Part shown: in pieces, positions 16,678 through 26,875 of the stretch | Position numbering within the stretch: position 1 is the stretch's first letter | Layout: every line of letters starts with the position of its first letter | NCBI RefSeq assembly: GCF_900166665.1 | Contig: NZ_LT800494.1 | Location: 3,921,136 to 3,985,135, forward strand | Length of the DNA stretch: 64,000 bases | Origin: Cytobacillus gottheilii | Lineage (GTDB): Bacteria > Bacillota > Bacilli > Bacillales > Cytobacillaceae | Direction: 5' to 3' | Position numbers and translations under genes: made by a program | The notes under the pieces: model-generated | What the model was told of the DNA's origin: nothing | Database searches by the model: none | The model's input: only the letters and a program-made list of their open reading frames with translations

Positions 16678-18138
16678 TTATGATACTTTATCCTTTTCTT
16701 CTTCAAGATTATAGCCATCCGCCCAATACTCAGCATTTTTTATGCCAAGCTTCGTTGAATTAAAGACAGGATCTAAGCCTTGTTTCTTTTGGGCTTCATA
16801 ATCTTTCAAAGCAATAAGGGCTGGTTTTGTCAGGATCAGAATCGCTACTAAATTGAGCCATACCATTAACCCTAGTCCAACGTCACCAAGTGCCCATGCA
16901 ATACCTGCTGTTTTGACTGCTCCATAAAAGGTTGCGCCTAAAAGGACTAGTTTCAAAACAAACATTGCAGGCTTGATGTTCTTGCCTTTAATTAAATAGG
17001 CAACATTTGTCTCTGCGATATAGTAATACGCCATAATCGTTGTAAAGGCAAAGAAAAATAGTGATACAGCAACAAACCCAGCACCAAATCCAGGAAGAAC
17101 GGATTCAACAGCTTCCTGAGTAAAACCGGCACCAGCTTCAACTCCTGGCAGATTTTCTACGAGGAAGCTTCCATCAGGGGCAACTGTATTGTACATATTT
17201 GTAAATAAAATCATAAATGCTGTTGCTGAACATACAAGCAAAGTATCAATATATACAGAAAACGCCTGAACAAGTCCTTGTTTAGCAGGGTGTGATACCT
17301 CTGCTGCTGCCGCTGCATGCGGGCCAGTACCTTGACCTGCTTCGTTGGAGTAAATACCCCGCTTTACTCCCCACGCAATCGCACTTCCCACAATACCGCC
17401 AAACATAGAATCAGCTGCGAAGGCACTGCGGAAAATTAGTGAAATCACATCTGGAACTGCACCGATATTCATGCCGATAATAATAAGTGCAACAATCATA
17501 TATCCAACTGCCATGAAAGGCACAGCATATTGAGCAACCGTTGCAATTCGTTTAATACCGCCAAAAATGATTAAAGCTAATAAGATGACAATAGCTCCGC
17601 CAGTTACATACTTGCTAACACCAAAGGCATTTTCAATCCCTACAGAAATTGAATTAGACTGTACGCCAGGCATCAGGATCGCCATTGCAATTAATGCCGC
17701 TATTGCAAATAGAACAGCATACCATTTGACTCCAATTCCTTTTTCAATATAATAAGCAGGACCGCCACGGTATACTCCGTCTTTCTTTACCTTATAAATT
17801 TGGGCAAGTGTTGATTCAACAAAAGCACTTCCTGCACCAATGAATGCAATTGCCCACATCCAAAATACAGCGCCTGGACCACCCATTGCAATTGCAGTTG
17901 CTGTACCAGCAATATTACCTGTTCCTACACGTCCAGATAACGCAATTGATAAAGCTTGAAACGATGAAACACCTGCTTCTGAGCTTTTCCCTCTGAACAT
18001 CAGCAAGAACATATCTTTAATATGTCTCACCTGAAGAAACCTTGTCATGATTGTAAAAAATAGTCCAATAGCCAAACAAATATAAATAACAGGGGTACTC
18101 CATAACACATTATTAATACTGCCTACAAAATCTTCCAA
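16678..18138 (-). CDS. Alanine/glycine:cation symporter family amino-acid carrier
   Basis: This sodium-coupled amino-acid importer has 486 residues and about ten to eleven membrane helices. AGCS signatures are present: FQALSIALSGRVGTGNIAGTATAI near residue 62 and GIYSNEAGQGTGPHAAAAA near 270. B. subtilis has several paralogues (AlsT, GlnT, YrbD, YflA), which I cannot separate by eye; alanine, glycine or glutamine are possible substrates. The start is TTG eight bases after GGGAGG. It is a single gene with a terminator. Confidence 0.88.
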   Translation of the reverse strand: MEDFVGSINNVLWSTPVIYICLAIGLFFTIMTRFLQVRHIKDMFLLMFRGKSSEAGVSSFQALSIALSGRVGTGNIAGTATAIAMGGPGAVFWMWAIAFIGAGSAFVESTLAQIYKVKKDGVYRGGPAYYIEKGIGVKWYAVLFAIAALIAMAILMPGVQSNSISVGIENAFGVSKYVTGGAIVILLALIIFGGIKRIATVAQYAVPFMAVGYMIVALIIIGMNIGAVPDVISLIFRSAFAADSMFGGIVGSAIAWGVKRGIYSNEAGQGTGPHAAAAAEVSHPAKQGLVQAFSVYIDTLLVCSATAFMILFTNMYNTVAPDGSFLVENLPGVEAGAGFTQEAVESVLPGFGAGFVAVSLFFFAFTTIMAYYYIAETNVAYLIKGKNIKPAMFVLKLVLLGATFYGAVKTAGIAWALGDVGLGLMVWLNLVAILILTKPALIALKDYEAQKKQGLDPVFNSTKLGIKNAEYWADGYNLEEEKDKVS

Positions 18139-18355
18139 GCAAAAACCTCCCTTTTATTCTGAATTTTTACCATATTAAGAATTATAGGACATATGCAAAT
18201 CCAATACAATCATTTTTTTTGACATTTTCAATAGAAAAGAAATTGGACTAGTTATTGTCTTGTTAGGTCATACTTAAATCACTTTCATTTTTCTGAAAGT
18301 TCCGTTATGCTTATATTTAGGAAAACGAAATATCTTCAAGAAAGAAGTGTTTTTA

Positions 18356-19567
18356 TTGAATCAGCAATCAAAGAGAAATCTCTTTATCATGTGGTTTGCC
18401 AACTTTTTTATAGCCGGAAGCATGACAATGGTATTGCCGTTTATCTCCTTGTACATTGAGACATTCGGAGACTTCTCCTCCGCTTATGTACAGCATTGGT
18501 CTGGCTGGACATTCGCCATTACGTTTGTAACAGCTTTTATCTTCTCTCCTATTTGGGGAAGAATTGGAGATTTATATGGCCGTAAAAAAATCCTGATTAT
18601 TTCTGGTCTTGGCATGGGGTTATCGATCTTTTTAATGGGTTATGTCACTTCTGTCGGGCAGCTTTTTACATTAAGATTGTTCATGGGTATATTCACTGGC
18701 TTTATCAGTGTCTCTCAGGCTTATATTTCCACACAAACTCCTAAAGAAATTGCTGGACGTGTTCTCGGCACCCTTCAGACTGGAAGCATTACCGGCTCCT
18801 TAATGGGACCGCTGCTCGGCGGTATCCTCGCAGATACTTATGGCTACGCAAGTACATTCCAGGGGACTTCCTTTGCCATTATTCTCTCCGCGATCCTCGT
18901 GATGTTTTCAAAAGAATATGTAATCGAACGGACGAAGGGAACCAAGCATAAATATTCAAGCAAAGAAGTTATTTTACACATCATACGGCATCCGGTTTTA
19001 TTAACCGTTATGCTCATTTCCTCCTTAGTTCAAATCGCGCATTTTAGTATTCAGCCTATCTTATCTCTATATGTCAGCGAGCTTCATGGACCAGAAAATC
19101 TCGCTTTCTTCGCAGGAGTTGCCTTTTCGGCAGCAGGAGCAGGAAATTTATTGATGGCACGCAAATGGGGTAAAATTGGGGATCAGCATGGCTATATTAA
19201 GGTGCTCATTGTCTTATTATTATTGGCAGGCATCTTCTATATCCCAGGGGGATTCGTCACCAATATGTGGCAGCTTGTGCTCGTTCGCTTTCTGCTCGGA
19301 GTGACCATTGGCGGTATTATTCCTGTTCGTGTCGCGTATATTCGCCAGGAGGCACCGCTCTCCATGCAAGGTGAGGTACTCGGCTACAATACGAGCCTGC
19401 GATTCCTTGGCAACGTGATTGGTCCGGCAATGGGCGGCATCATCTCTGCTTATTTTGGTTTTACAGCCGTTTTTCTTCTTACAAGTTCACTGCTGATTAT
19501 AAGCGGACTAATTTTACTAGCATCCACTCATCGTCATCCTGAGCTATCAAAGGATTCTGTGACCTAA
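18356..19567 (+). CDS. MFS multidrug exporter (MdtG/PmrA/YuxJ-like)
   Basis: This proton-driven efflux pump has 403 residues and twelve membrane helices, with the MFS motif A in GRIGDLYGRKKIL and motif C-like RVLGTLQTGSITGSLMGPLLGG. The DHA1 drug-exporter type is clear; the substrate is not. TTG 18356 is chosen because AAAGAAG lies eight bases ahead; GTG 18347 is the alternative and adds three residues. No linked regulator is seen. Confidence 0.83.
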   Translation: MNQQSKRNLFIMWFANFFIAGSMTMVLPFISLYIETFGDFSSAYVQHWSGWTFAITFVTAFIFSPIWGRIGDLYGRKKILIISGLGMGLSIFLMGYVTSVGQLFTLRLFMGIFTGFISVSQAYISTQTPKEIAGRVLGTLQTGSITGSLMGPLLGGILADTYGYASTFQGTSFAIILSAILVMFSKEYVIERTKGTKHKYSSKEVILHIIRHPVLLTVMLISSLVQIAHFSIQPILSLYVSELHGPENLAFFAGVAFSAAGAGNLLMARKWGKIGDQHGYIKVLIVLLLLAGIFYIPGGFVTNMWQLVLVRFLLGVTIGGIIPVRVAYIRQEAPLSMQGEVLGYNTSLRFLGNVIGPAMGGIISAYFGFTAVFLLTSSLLIISGLILLASTHRHPELSKDSVT

Positions 19568-20009
19568 CTGTTCAAAAACTATGAAAATAAATTAAACAGA
19601 CCTGGCATTTTATTAACGTTCATCTACACTTGATATGAGAATTGCTTGGAATAGGTTGTTTCCAGGCTTTTTTCAAATTCGTATACACTGGAATAATCGT
19701 TGGTTTAGGAATAAACGGAGAAATTCCGCTTGTTCCGGGAAATACCTACATTTCCCGCAAAATAAGCGGAGTTTTTCCGCCTATTTACACAAAATCTATG
19801 AATTTTGCTCAAAATAACAGAGTTAACCGGAATTTATCCCTTTATTTTTGCTTCTTTAGCCCTTTTGTACCAAATAGCCGGAATTCCTCCCTCTATAATG
19901 AATCCTATGCCATTTTATGAATGTGAAAAGAGAAGAGCAGCCCAATTCAGCTGAATTGGACTGCTTCTTTTAATTACACTTCCAAAATAATACTCTCAGT
20001 TTATAGGAA
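19568..20009. repeat. Array of AAGCGG-type hairpin repeats, then a strong terminator
   Basis: Four related units, each with a short ACGG/GCGG/CCGGA...TCCGC motif, have their CGG at 19716, 19767, 19828 and 19879, spacings of 51, 61 and 51 bases. Example words are AATAAGCGGAGTTTTTCCGCC and AATAGCCGGAATTCCTCC. The 19-bp perfect palindrome 19932-19950/19951-19969 follows and probably terminates the subtilisin gene. Open frames in this stretch have no coding character. Confidence 0.6.
19932..19969 (-). terminator. Strong palindrome after the subtilisin gene
   Basis: GAAGAGCAGCCCAATTCAG and its complement CTGAATTGGACTGCTTCTT form a long stem with minor mismatches. Pyrimidine-rich tracts follow on both strands, so it may be bidirectional. 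Confidence 0.65.
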
Positions 20010-21281
20010 TTATCTTACGCGCGGGAAACCAAAACCTGATGCGTAATCATCTCCAGTTGCTGCACCTGTACCGCCTTTAATATCGTATTGCTTTGCACGA
20101 TTTCTTAATTCTGTGCGAAGCTGTGTATGTGACCAAGAAGGATTAGAAGACCAGATTTTAGCAGCTAACCCTGCAACATGCGGAGTTGCCATTGATGTGC
20201 CGCTGATCGTATTGTAACCGCCGTTAATCCAAGTTGATTCAATGTTCGCACCAGGTGCAGAAACCTCAACATCTCTCTCTTGAATCAAAAAATCACCATC
20301 TGTATTCGGATTTCCTCTTGAAGAGAAGTTTGCAACACGGTAGGTACCGTTTTGCTGCACGTTTTCAAGAGCAGCAACAGCAACCGCGTTTGGCAAGGCT
20401 CCTGGATATCCGATTGTATTGCTTGAAGGACCGCTATTACCTGATGCAGCAACAACTAATACCCCTTTGCTGTATGCGTAGTTAACCGCGTTTGTGATCA
20501 ATGTGTCCTTTCCGGCTGAACCTAAAGACATGTTAATTACTACTTTGGAGCCTGTTCTTGAAGCTTCATCTGCAACATGGCGGATGGCGCCAGCAATATC
20601 ATCCGAGTAACCGCGGCCGTTATCACCAAGCACTTTATAGGCCCACAGCTTTGATTGAGGAGCAACACCATAAATGCCTAGTCCATCATGGCCTCCGTGT
20701 GCCAATACGCTTCCTGCCACATGTGTTCCATGTCCTTGTCTGTCTGTACATGATCCGTTTACAAGAGGATTCGATTGTGTAAAGTCTTTACACTGCTCAG
20801 CTGAACCTGCAAGGTCAATATGCGATGTGTAAACGCCTGTATCCAGAACAGCTACTTTAATGCCGCTTCCTCCTGATGTAGTTTGAATACTGCTATTATT
20901 GTAAATGGCCTGAATTCCCCAAGGAGTTTGATCACTAGGCACTGCATTTACATTATTGGAAAGACTATTCTGTTCCCTCTTTGTCGCTGCAGTTTCTACC
21001 TTTACCTCTTGAACAAGTTCTACTTTAATATTTTTATTGTTCTGCAGGGCTTGAAATTGTTTTGCATTTACTGTTGTAGTGAATCCATCATTGCCAAAAT
21101 TCCAACGGGGTTCATGCTGCGACTGCAGACTTGCTTTTGCTGAAGAAGATCCTTGAATTAACACACGATAGGTTTCTTTCGCTTCTGCTGCAGAATCCTC
21201 CTTTGCAAATGCATTTCCTGCGAAAATAGATACCCCCATTGTCAAACTAAGTAACACGGCACCAAGCTTTCTTTTTTTCAT
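20010..21281 (-). CDS. Secreted subtilisin-like alkaline serine protease (S8)
   Basis: This extracellular protease has 423 residues: signal peptide (about 1-26, ending AGNAFA), propeptide (to about 115) and mature domain starting near TPWGIQAIYN. The catalytic triad is D147 (VAVLDTG), H184 (GHGTHVAG) and S363 (SGTSMATPH), with oxyanion N282. C164 and C178 could form a disulfide, unusual for classical subtilisins but found in the Antarctic Bacillus TA39/TA41 enzymes, which this closely recalls. The start at 21281 follows GGAGAGGAG; an in-frame ATG at 21299 would include that site. Confidence 0.93.
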   Translation of the reverse strand: MKKRKLGAVLLSLTMGVSIFAGNAFAKEDSAAEAKETYRVLIQGSSSAKASLQSQHEPRWNFGNDGFTTTVNAKQFQALQNNKNIKVELVQEVKVETAATKREQNSLSNNVNAVPSDQTPWGIQAIYNNSSIQTTSGGSGIKVAVLDTGVYTSHIDLAGSAEQCKDFTQSNPLVNGSCTDRQGHGTHVAGSVLAHGGHDGLGIYGVAPQSKLWAYKVLGDNGRGYSDDIAGAIRHVADEASRTGSKVVINMSLGSAGKDTLITNAVNYAYSKGVLVVAASGNSGPSSNTIGYPGALPNAVAVAALENVQQNGTYRVANFSSRGNPNTDGDFLIQERDVEVSAPGANIESTWINGGYNTISGTSMATPHVAGLAAKIWSSNPSWSHTQLRTELRNRAKQYDIKGGTGAATGDDYASGFGFPRVR

Positions 21282-21895
21282 CCTTTTTCTCCTCTCCATT
21301 TTTTTATTTGTGTTTCATGGATGTGACCTCAGTATAGTGAAATTTACCAAAATAAAACATATGTCAATCTATTTAACATTTACACTGTGAAAATCACGTG
21401 AAGTTTCATAGATATAAAAAAGTAACAGGAAAAAGGGATTAATTCATATTGATTTAGTGGGTTATTGGAGGAAAAACGCTAACGCATATGCTGTAAAGCT
21501 GCAAAGAATATAACCAAAAAAGAGGGCATTTGGTTGGATGAATAGTGTGTAATTACACAGGAACCAATCATGTCCAATATATACCAAAAGGGAAAGTGTA
21601 ACTTTTTTCAGACACCTATATTTGCACATACTTTTTTCAGGGTTATTGTTTACATCCCTTTTTAACCAGGTGTACTTCCTGCTGCTTGTTAATTAATTTC
21701 CTTGTATTCTGGCGCACGCCAGTTGGGGGATTGAACGATAAATCGGGGAAATAGACCGAATAGGTTCTTGAATTGAACGAAACACTCTACAAATTGATCG
21801 AATACACTGGGAAATAGATCGAAAAACAGTGTTTTAACAAAAAAAAGATAGAATAGCACTCAGCTATTCTACCTTTCTAATTTTACAACTACTCG
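21282..21895. repeat. 614-base gap with a 21-bp periodic array
   Basis: The protease side is AT-rich promoter-type DNA without an assignable site. At 21731-21835 an octamer T[TA]GANCGA recurs at 21731, 21752, 21773, 21794 and 21815, exactly 21 bases apart five times, with partial conservation between. The terminator hairpin of the YogA-like gene (21849-21857 with 21863-21871) follows. Confidence 0.65.
21849..21871 (-). terminator. Terminator of the YogA-like gene
   Basis: TAGAATAGC pairs with GCTATTCTA. On the minus strand TCTTTTTTTG follows. Confidence 0.75.
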
Positions 21896-22891
21896 TTATT
21901 CACTAATCCGAAAAGCAATTTTACCGAGTTGTTTTGCCTCTTCAAGTCTTGTAAAGGCTGTCTCATATTGATCTAATGAGTAAACTTCATCAAGAACGGG
22001 TTTAATATTATGTTTATCAATGAATGAAAGCATATCTGCATACTCCTCAGCACTTCCCATCGTGGACCCAAGCAAATTAAACTGCCCATAGAAAAACTCC
22101 CGCAAATTAAATTGGAATGTATCGCCTGTTGAAGAACCAAATGTTACAATCGTTCCCCCTTTGCGCAGTAATGCCATAGACTGATTAAAGGTAGCAGCAC
22201 CTACAGATTCAATAATTAAATCCATCCCAATGTCACCAAGTGCCTGTTGCCAGTCTTCATTGCTGTCCACGGCTTGTTTTGCTCCTAATTTCAACGCAGC
22301 ATCGCGCTTTTCAGATGAACGAGAGCTCACATACACTTCAGCCCCCGCTGCAACAGCAAACTGCAGCAAAAAGGTAGCCACTCCGCCGCCAATCCCTGGG
22401 ATAAATACCTTCATTCCCTCTTTTAGCTTTCCTCTAGTAAACAAGGCACGGTACGCTGTTATGCCGGCAAGTGATGTGACGCCTGCATCCTCCCATGTTA
22501 AGAAGCCTGGCTTAGCAACTGTATTTTCTGCCGGAATGGTAATATACTCGGCAAAAGTGCCGTGATAAGGCAATCCCACGATCTCGAAACCAGCTGGCGG
22601 TGCATCACTGTTCTCTCTCCAGCCAAGGCCTGGATTAATCATGACTTCTTTGCCAATCAGGGATGATTCGACCCCTTCTCCTACAGCATCAATGATTCCA
22701 GCACCATCAGATCCGATCACAAGGGCTGGATCAGCAGAATTATGGCGGTGAAGAACAAATAAATCACGATGATTTAGTCCAGCTGCCATAAGCTTTACTC
22801 TTACTTCTCCTTGAGCAGGTTCCGGTTTATCTAATTCCCTATACGAAAGGCCTTCCATTCCATTTGTGCCTTCATGTGCTAACGCTCTCAT
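21896..22891 (-). CDS. Medium-chain zinc-less alcohol dehydrogenase/quinone reductase-like (YogA-like)
   Basis: This NAD(P)H-dependent oxidoreductase has 331 residues: an N-terminal GroES-like domain (EVRVKLMAAGLNHRDLFVLH) and a Rossmann domain (VFIPGIGGGVATFLLQFAVAAGAEVYV). Zinc-ligand residues of true alcohol dehydrogenases are not evident. ATG 22891 is used because AAGGAG precedes it at good distance; GTG 22900 overlaps that site. The closest recalled match is B. subtilis YogA. The substrate is unknown; enones or quinones are typical of the family. Confidence 0.8.
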   Translation of the reverse strand: MRALAHEGTNGMEGLSYRELDKPEPAQGEVRVKLMAAGLNHRDLFVLHRHNSADPALVIGSDGAGIIDAVGEGVESSLIGKEVMINPGLGWRENSDAPPAGFEIVGLPYHGTFAEYITIPAENTVAKPGFLTWEDAGVTSLAGITAYRALFTRGKLKEGMKVFIPGIGGGVATFLLQFAVAAGAEVYVSSRSSEKRDAALKLGAKQAVDSNEDWQQALGDIGMDLIIESVGAATFNQSMALLRKGGTIVTFGSSTGDTFQFNLREFFYGQFNLLGSTMGSAEEYADMLSFIDKHNIKPVLDEVYSLDQYETAFTRLEEAKQLGKIAFRISE

Positions 22892-23343
22892 TTCTACCAC
22901 TCCTTATTCAAATTCCTAGTTCCATACTACAAGGAAAAGTACTTAATGATCAACAATCTGACTTTTTATTTTTCGATTAGTGGAAATTCACAAAACCTTT
23001 CAGGCAAATAAAATAGAGGCTGGGACAAAACGAAATTAATCTTTCTAAAACACGAATGTTCACTATCTTGGTTTGGGTGTTTAAACAAGTCCGTTCCACC
23101 TGCGCTCCAGACCCTCGCTTTCCGTGGGGAGGAAGCTGAGCCTCCTCGAAGCAAAGCTTCTGTGGGATCTCACCTTTTCCTCTATTGCCCACAGGAGTCG
23201 AGGGTCCTCCGCTCCATTTCACTCATGTTAATAAAATATATTTTATAATCATAAATAAAAAACCGAATGATTAGAAAGATAACTTCCTAACCATTCGGTT
23301 CTATGAGTGTATTAAATACTTATGTCCCAGCCTCTATTGCTAA
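22892..23343. other. 452-base gap largely filled by MITE-like repeat copy B
   Basis: Between the YogA-like start and the MapB-like stop the only structured content is repeat copy B (23016-23334). Small minus-strand frames over it follow the repeat structure and have no ribosome sites. Confidence 0.6.
23016..23334. repeat. MITE-like repeat copy B (319 bp, full form)
   Basis: The outer inverted repeats are GAGGCTGGGACA (23016-23027) and TGTCCCAGCCTC (23323-23334). Between them lie an AT-rich arm, a 118-bp GC-rich core (about 23096-23213) bounded by GACCCTCG/CGAGGGTC complementary words and internal stems, the module CATGTTAATAAAATATATTTTA, and the hairpin CCGAATGATTAG...CTAACCATTCGG. This is the longest copy in the window. 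Confidence 0.85.
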
Positions 23344-24159
<816 letters not shown>

Positions 24160-24355
24160 TTATACAATCAAAGAGATGGTTAGTGTCAGTCCACAGATTA
24201 GGCAGACATAAGCTATTTCCGTTCCTGAAAATTATTTTACCATCGGTTTTGTTCTGTGGAGAATCCTATTCTTGAATCATGTTAATATGTAATATAATGT
24301 ATGATATTCAACCAGTATAAGAAGATGCACATTACTTTTCAAGAGGAGGCTTTTC

Positions 24356-26092
24356 ATGTTTGAGCTCCTGATTACGATGGTTGAGCGCCTTGGGATCATT
24401 GTTACGATTGCTTTTATTTTAACAAGGTTTAGATTTTTTCGAGACATGATTCATCAGGAACAGCTAAATAAACAGCAGCAATATAAAGCAATTATTTTTT
24501 TCGGATTCTTTGGGATTATCGGCACATATTCTGGAATGACGTTAGATACAGGCACACAGCAATTTGACCGCTGGGCGGCAGAGCTTACATCTGATGAAGC
24601 AATTGCCAATTCACGTGTGGTTGGGGTTGTTTTAGCAGGTTTGCTCGGTGGATATAAGGTTGGAATTGGTGCGGGAATCATAGCAGGTCTCCATCGTTTT
24701 ACACTAGGCGGATTTACGGCAATTGCCTGTGGTCTGGCTGCCATGTTAGCCGGGATCATTGCGGGTTTCTTCCACAAGAAGGACCGGCATGTAAAGCTTC
24801 CTGCATCATTTTTGATTGGTGCATTGGCTGAGACTGCACAAATGCTGATTATCCTCTTAGTGGCCAAACCATTCGATAAGGCTTTAACGCTTGTAGAAAT
24901 CATTGGCCTTCCGATGATTTTAGCCAATGGCCTCGGCTCTGCTCTCTTCTTATTAATCATTAAAAATGTTATAAATGAAGAAGAAAAGGCAGGTGCCTCA
25001 CAAGCCCAAAGAGCTCTTCGTATTGCAGACCAGACACTCGCATATTTGCGAAAAGGGATGAATACAGAATCCGCAACAGCAGTTTGTCAAATCTTACATA
25101 CAGAAATACAATCGAGTGCTGTCGCTATCACAAATACGACAGAAATTCTCGCTCATTTGGGACTTGGAGACGATCATCATAAAGCGAACAGCACGATCCA
25201 GACCCAGATCACTCGGGATGTTATTCATAATGGAGAACTCGTTATTGCTAAGGATGATACAATTCATTGCCGCAATCAGGACTGCCCGCTTGGAGCAGCA
25301 GTAATTGCCCCTTTAAAACAGCGGGGAGAAACAATTGGCACACTAAAGTTTTACTTCAGCTCAGAAAAAGAAATTACCAATCTATCCATTGAACTGATTA
25401 CAGGGTTGAGCCTGCTTTTAAGCAACCAGCTTGAAATTGCTCAAGCAGAAAAAGCTTATCAGCTGGCACAGGAGGCAGAAATAAAGGCATTGCAAGCACA
25501 AATTAGTCCGCACTTCTTATTTAATACATTGAATACCATTATTTCTTTAACCAGGATTGATCCAGATAAAGCACGCAGCCTGCTCGTATCACTTTCTCAT
25601 TTTCTCAGAAAAAACTTAACGGCCACGACCGTAACAATGACCACCTTAGAGCAGGAACTAAAGCATACAAAGGCTTATTTGGCCATTGAAGAAACCCGAT
25701 TTTTCCATAAACTTTCGGTAGAGTATGATATTGATGAGGAAGTGCTTATGGAAAAAATCCCTCCGTTAACTCTGCAGCCTATTGTAGAGAATGCCATTAA
25801 GCACGGAATTAAGGATAAAGAAGAAAATTGTGTTATTTCTGTCTCCATCAAGCGTGATCGTGATGCTGTGGTCGTGACGGTTACAGACAATGGAAATGGT
25901 ATGCCTGAAGAAAGAATCAAAGAACTTGGTCTTAAAACAGTGCAGTCGCAGGCAGGGTCGGGACTTGCATTGTATAATGTGAATCGCCGCCTCACCATGA
26001 TGTTCGGTAAACAATCAGCTTTACAAATACATTCCAAAGTGAATGAAGGAACGAAGATTCATTTTTTATTAAATAAGTTGGAGGAATCTTAA
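24356..26092 (+). CDS. lytS: LytS-family sensor histidine kinase
   Basis: The product has 578 residues: a 5TMR-LYT receptor domain (about 1-195, with VVGVVLAGLLGGYKVGIGAGIIAGLHRF), a GAF-like domain (about 225-365), a His_kinase domain with phospho-histidine in QAQISPHFLFNTLNTI (about residue 385), and a HATPase domain (VENAIKHG, DNGNGM). Such kinases sense pyruvate or membrane state. The stop codon abuts the TTG start of the LytTR regulator. AAGAGGAGGC precedes its ATG. Confidence 0.92.
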   Translation: MFELLITMVERLGIIVTIAFILTRFRFFRDMIHQEQLNKQQQYKAIIFFGFFGIIGTYSGMTLDTGTQQFDRWAAELTSDEAIANSRVVGVVLAGLLGGYKVGIGAGIIAGLHRFTLGGFTAIACGLAAMLAGIIAGFFHKKDRHVKLPASFLIGALAETAQMLIILLVAKPFDKALTLVEIIGLPMILANGLGSALFLLIIKNVINEEEKAGASQAQRALRIADQTLAYLRKGMNTESATAVCQILHTEIQSSAVAITNTTEILAHLGLGDDHHKANSTIQTQITRDVIHNGELVIAKDDTIHCRNQDCPLGAAVIAPLKQRGETIGTLKFYFSSEKEITNLSIELITGLSLLLSNQLEIAQAEKAYQLAQEAEIKALQAQISPHFLFNTLNTIISLTRIDPDKARSLLVSLSHFLRKNLTATTVTMTTLEQELKHTKAYLAIEETRFFHKLSVEYDIDEEVLMEKIPPLTLQPIVENAIKHGIKDKEENCVISVSIKRDRDAVVVTVTDNGNGMPEERIKELGLKTVQSQAGSGLALYNVNRRLTMMFGKQSALQIHSKVNEGTKIHFLLNKLEES

Positions 26093-26821
26093 TTGGAAAA
26101 GCAAATTTCCGTGTTGATTACTGATGATGAGCATTATAGCCGTGAAGAGCTAAAGCATCTCCTCTCCTCCTTTCCGTCCTTAAATGTGATTGGAGAAGCA
26201 GAGTCCGGAGAAGCTGCTGTGATGAAGACCGTTCAGCTCCAGCCTGATGTTGTTTTCCTAGATGTGGAAATGCCTAAGATGAATGGAATGGAAGCAGCCA
26301 AAATCTTAATGGAACTGAAAAAAAAGCCTTTGATTATTTTTGCAACCGCTTATCCTCAATTCGCGGCTGAAGCATTTCGCTACGAAGCAACCGACTATTT
26401 ACTCAAACCCTACGATGAGGAGCAGCTTGCCGAAACCATCGGGAGGATTTCTAAGCTGTTAAGTGTGAATGAGAGCACTCAGCTGCGCCCAGCAGGAAAG
26501 CTCGCCGTCGAAGAGGATGGAGAAATCTTATATGTCGATCCAGTCGATATCTTATATGTATACCGTGATGATAAAGTGACAAAAATCATTTCCAAGCAAG
26601 GATCCTATGATTCGAAATTGCCTTTAAAAGATTTAGAGTATCGCCTTTCATCCTATAATTTCTTCCGCATTCATAAGAGCTATATCGTTAATCTCGATTA
26701 TGTTACCAAGCTTAGTCCATGGTTTAACGGAGCCTATCAGATGGAAATGGAAGGAAGCAGTGATAAATTATCGGTCAGCAGAAATTATGTAAAAGCACTT
26801 CGCGCAAAATTAGAAATTTAA
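26093..26821 (+). CDS. lytT: LytTR-family response regulator
   Basis: The partner of the preceding kinase has 242 residues: a receiver domain with the acceptor aspartate in VVFLDVEMPKMNG near residue 56 and a LytTR DNA-binding domain at about 140-240 (ILYVDPVDILYVYRDDK, FFRIHKSYIVNLDYV). The start is TTG, immediately after the kinase stop, eight bases from GGAGG. A strong terminator follows, so lytST forms its own transcript. The probable target is the cstA-type gene downstream. Confidence 0.92.
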   Translation: MEKQISVLITDDEHYSREELKHLLSSFPSLNVIGEAESGEAAVMKTVQLQPDVVFLDVEMPKMNGMEAAKILMELKKKPLIIFATAYPQFAAEAFRYEATDYLLKPYDEEQLAETIGRISKLLSVNESTQLRPAGKLAVEEDGEILYVDPVDILYVYRDDKVTKIISKQGSYDSKLPLKDLEYRLSSYNFFRIHKSYIVNLDYVTKLSPWFNGAYQMEMEGSSDKLSVSRNYVKALRAKLEI

Positions 26822-26826
26822 ATATA

Positions 26827-26871
26827 GAGAGAAAAGGTGAGTACATCCTTGCTCAACTCACCTTTTCTCTC
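26827..26871 (+). terminator. Terminator of the lytST operon
   Basis: GAGAGAAAAGGTGAGT (26827-26842) pairs with ACTCACCTTTTCTCTC (26856-26871). Confidence 0.8.
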
Positions 26872-26875
26872 CTTT

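Noticed and set aside
19635-19920. Overlapping plus-strand frames of 60 and 92 codons
   Set aside because: They lie over the hairpin repeat array and encode repeat-derived low-complexity peptides.
22966-23222. Two minus-strand reading frames of 62 and 81 codons
   Set aside because: They run through repeat copy B, have no ribosome site, and reflect the GC-rich repeat rather than a gene.
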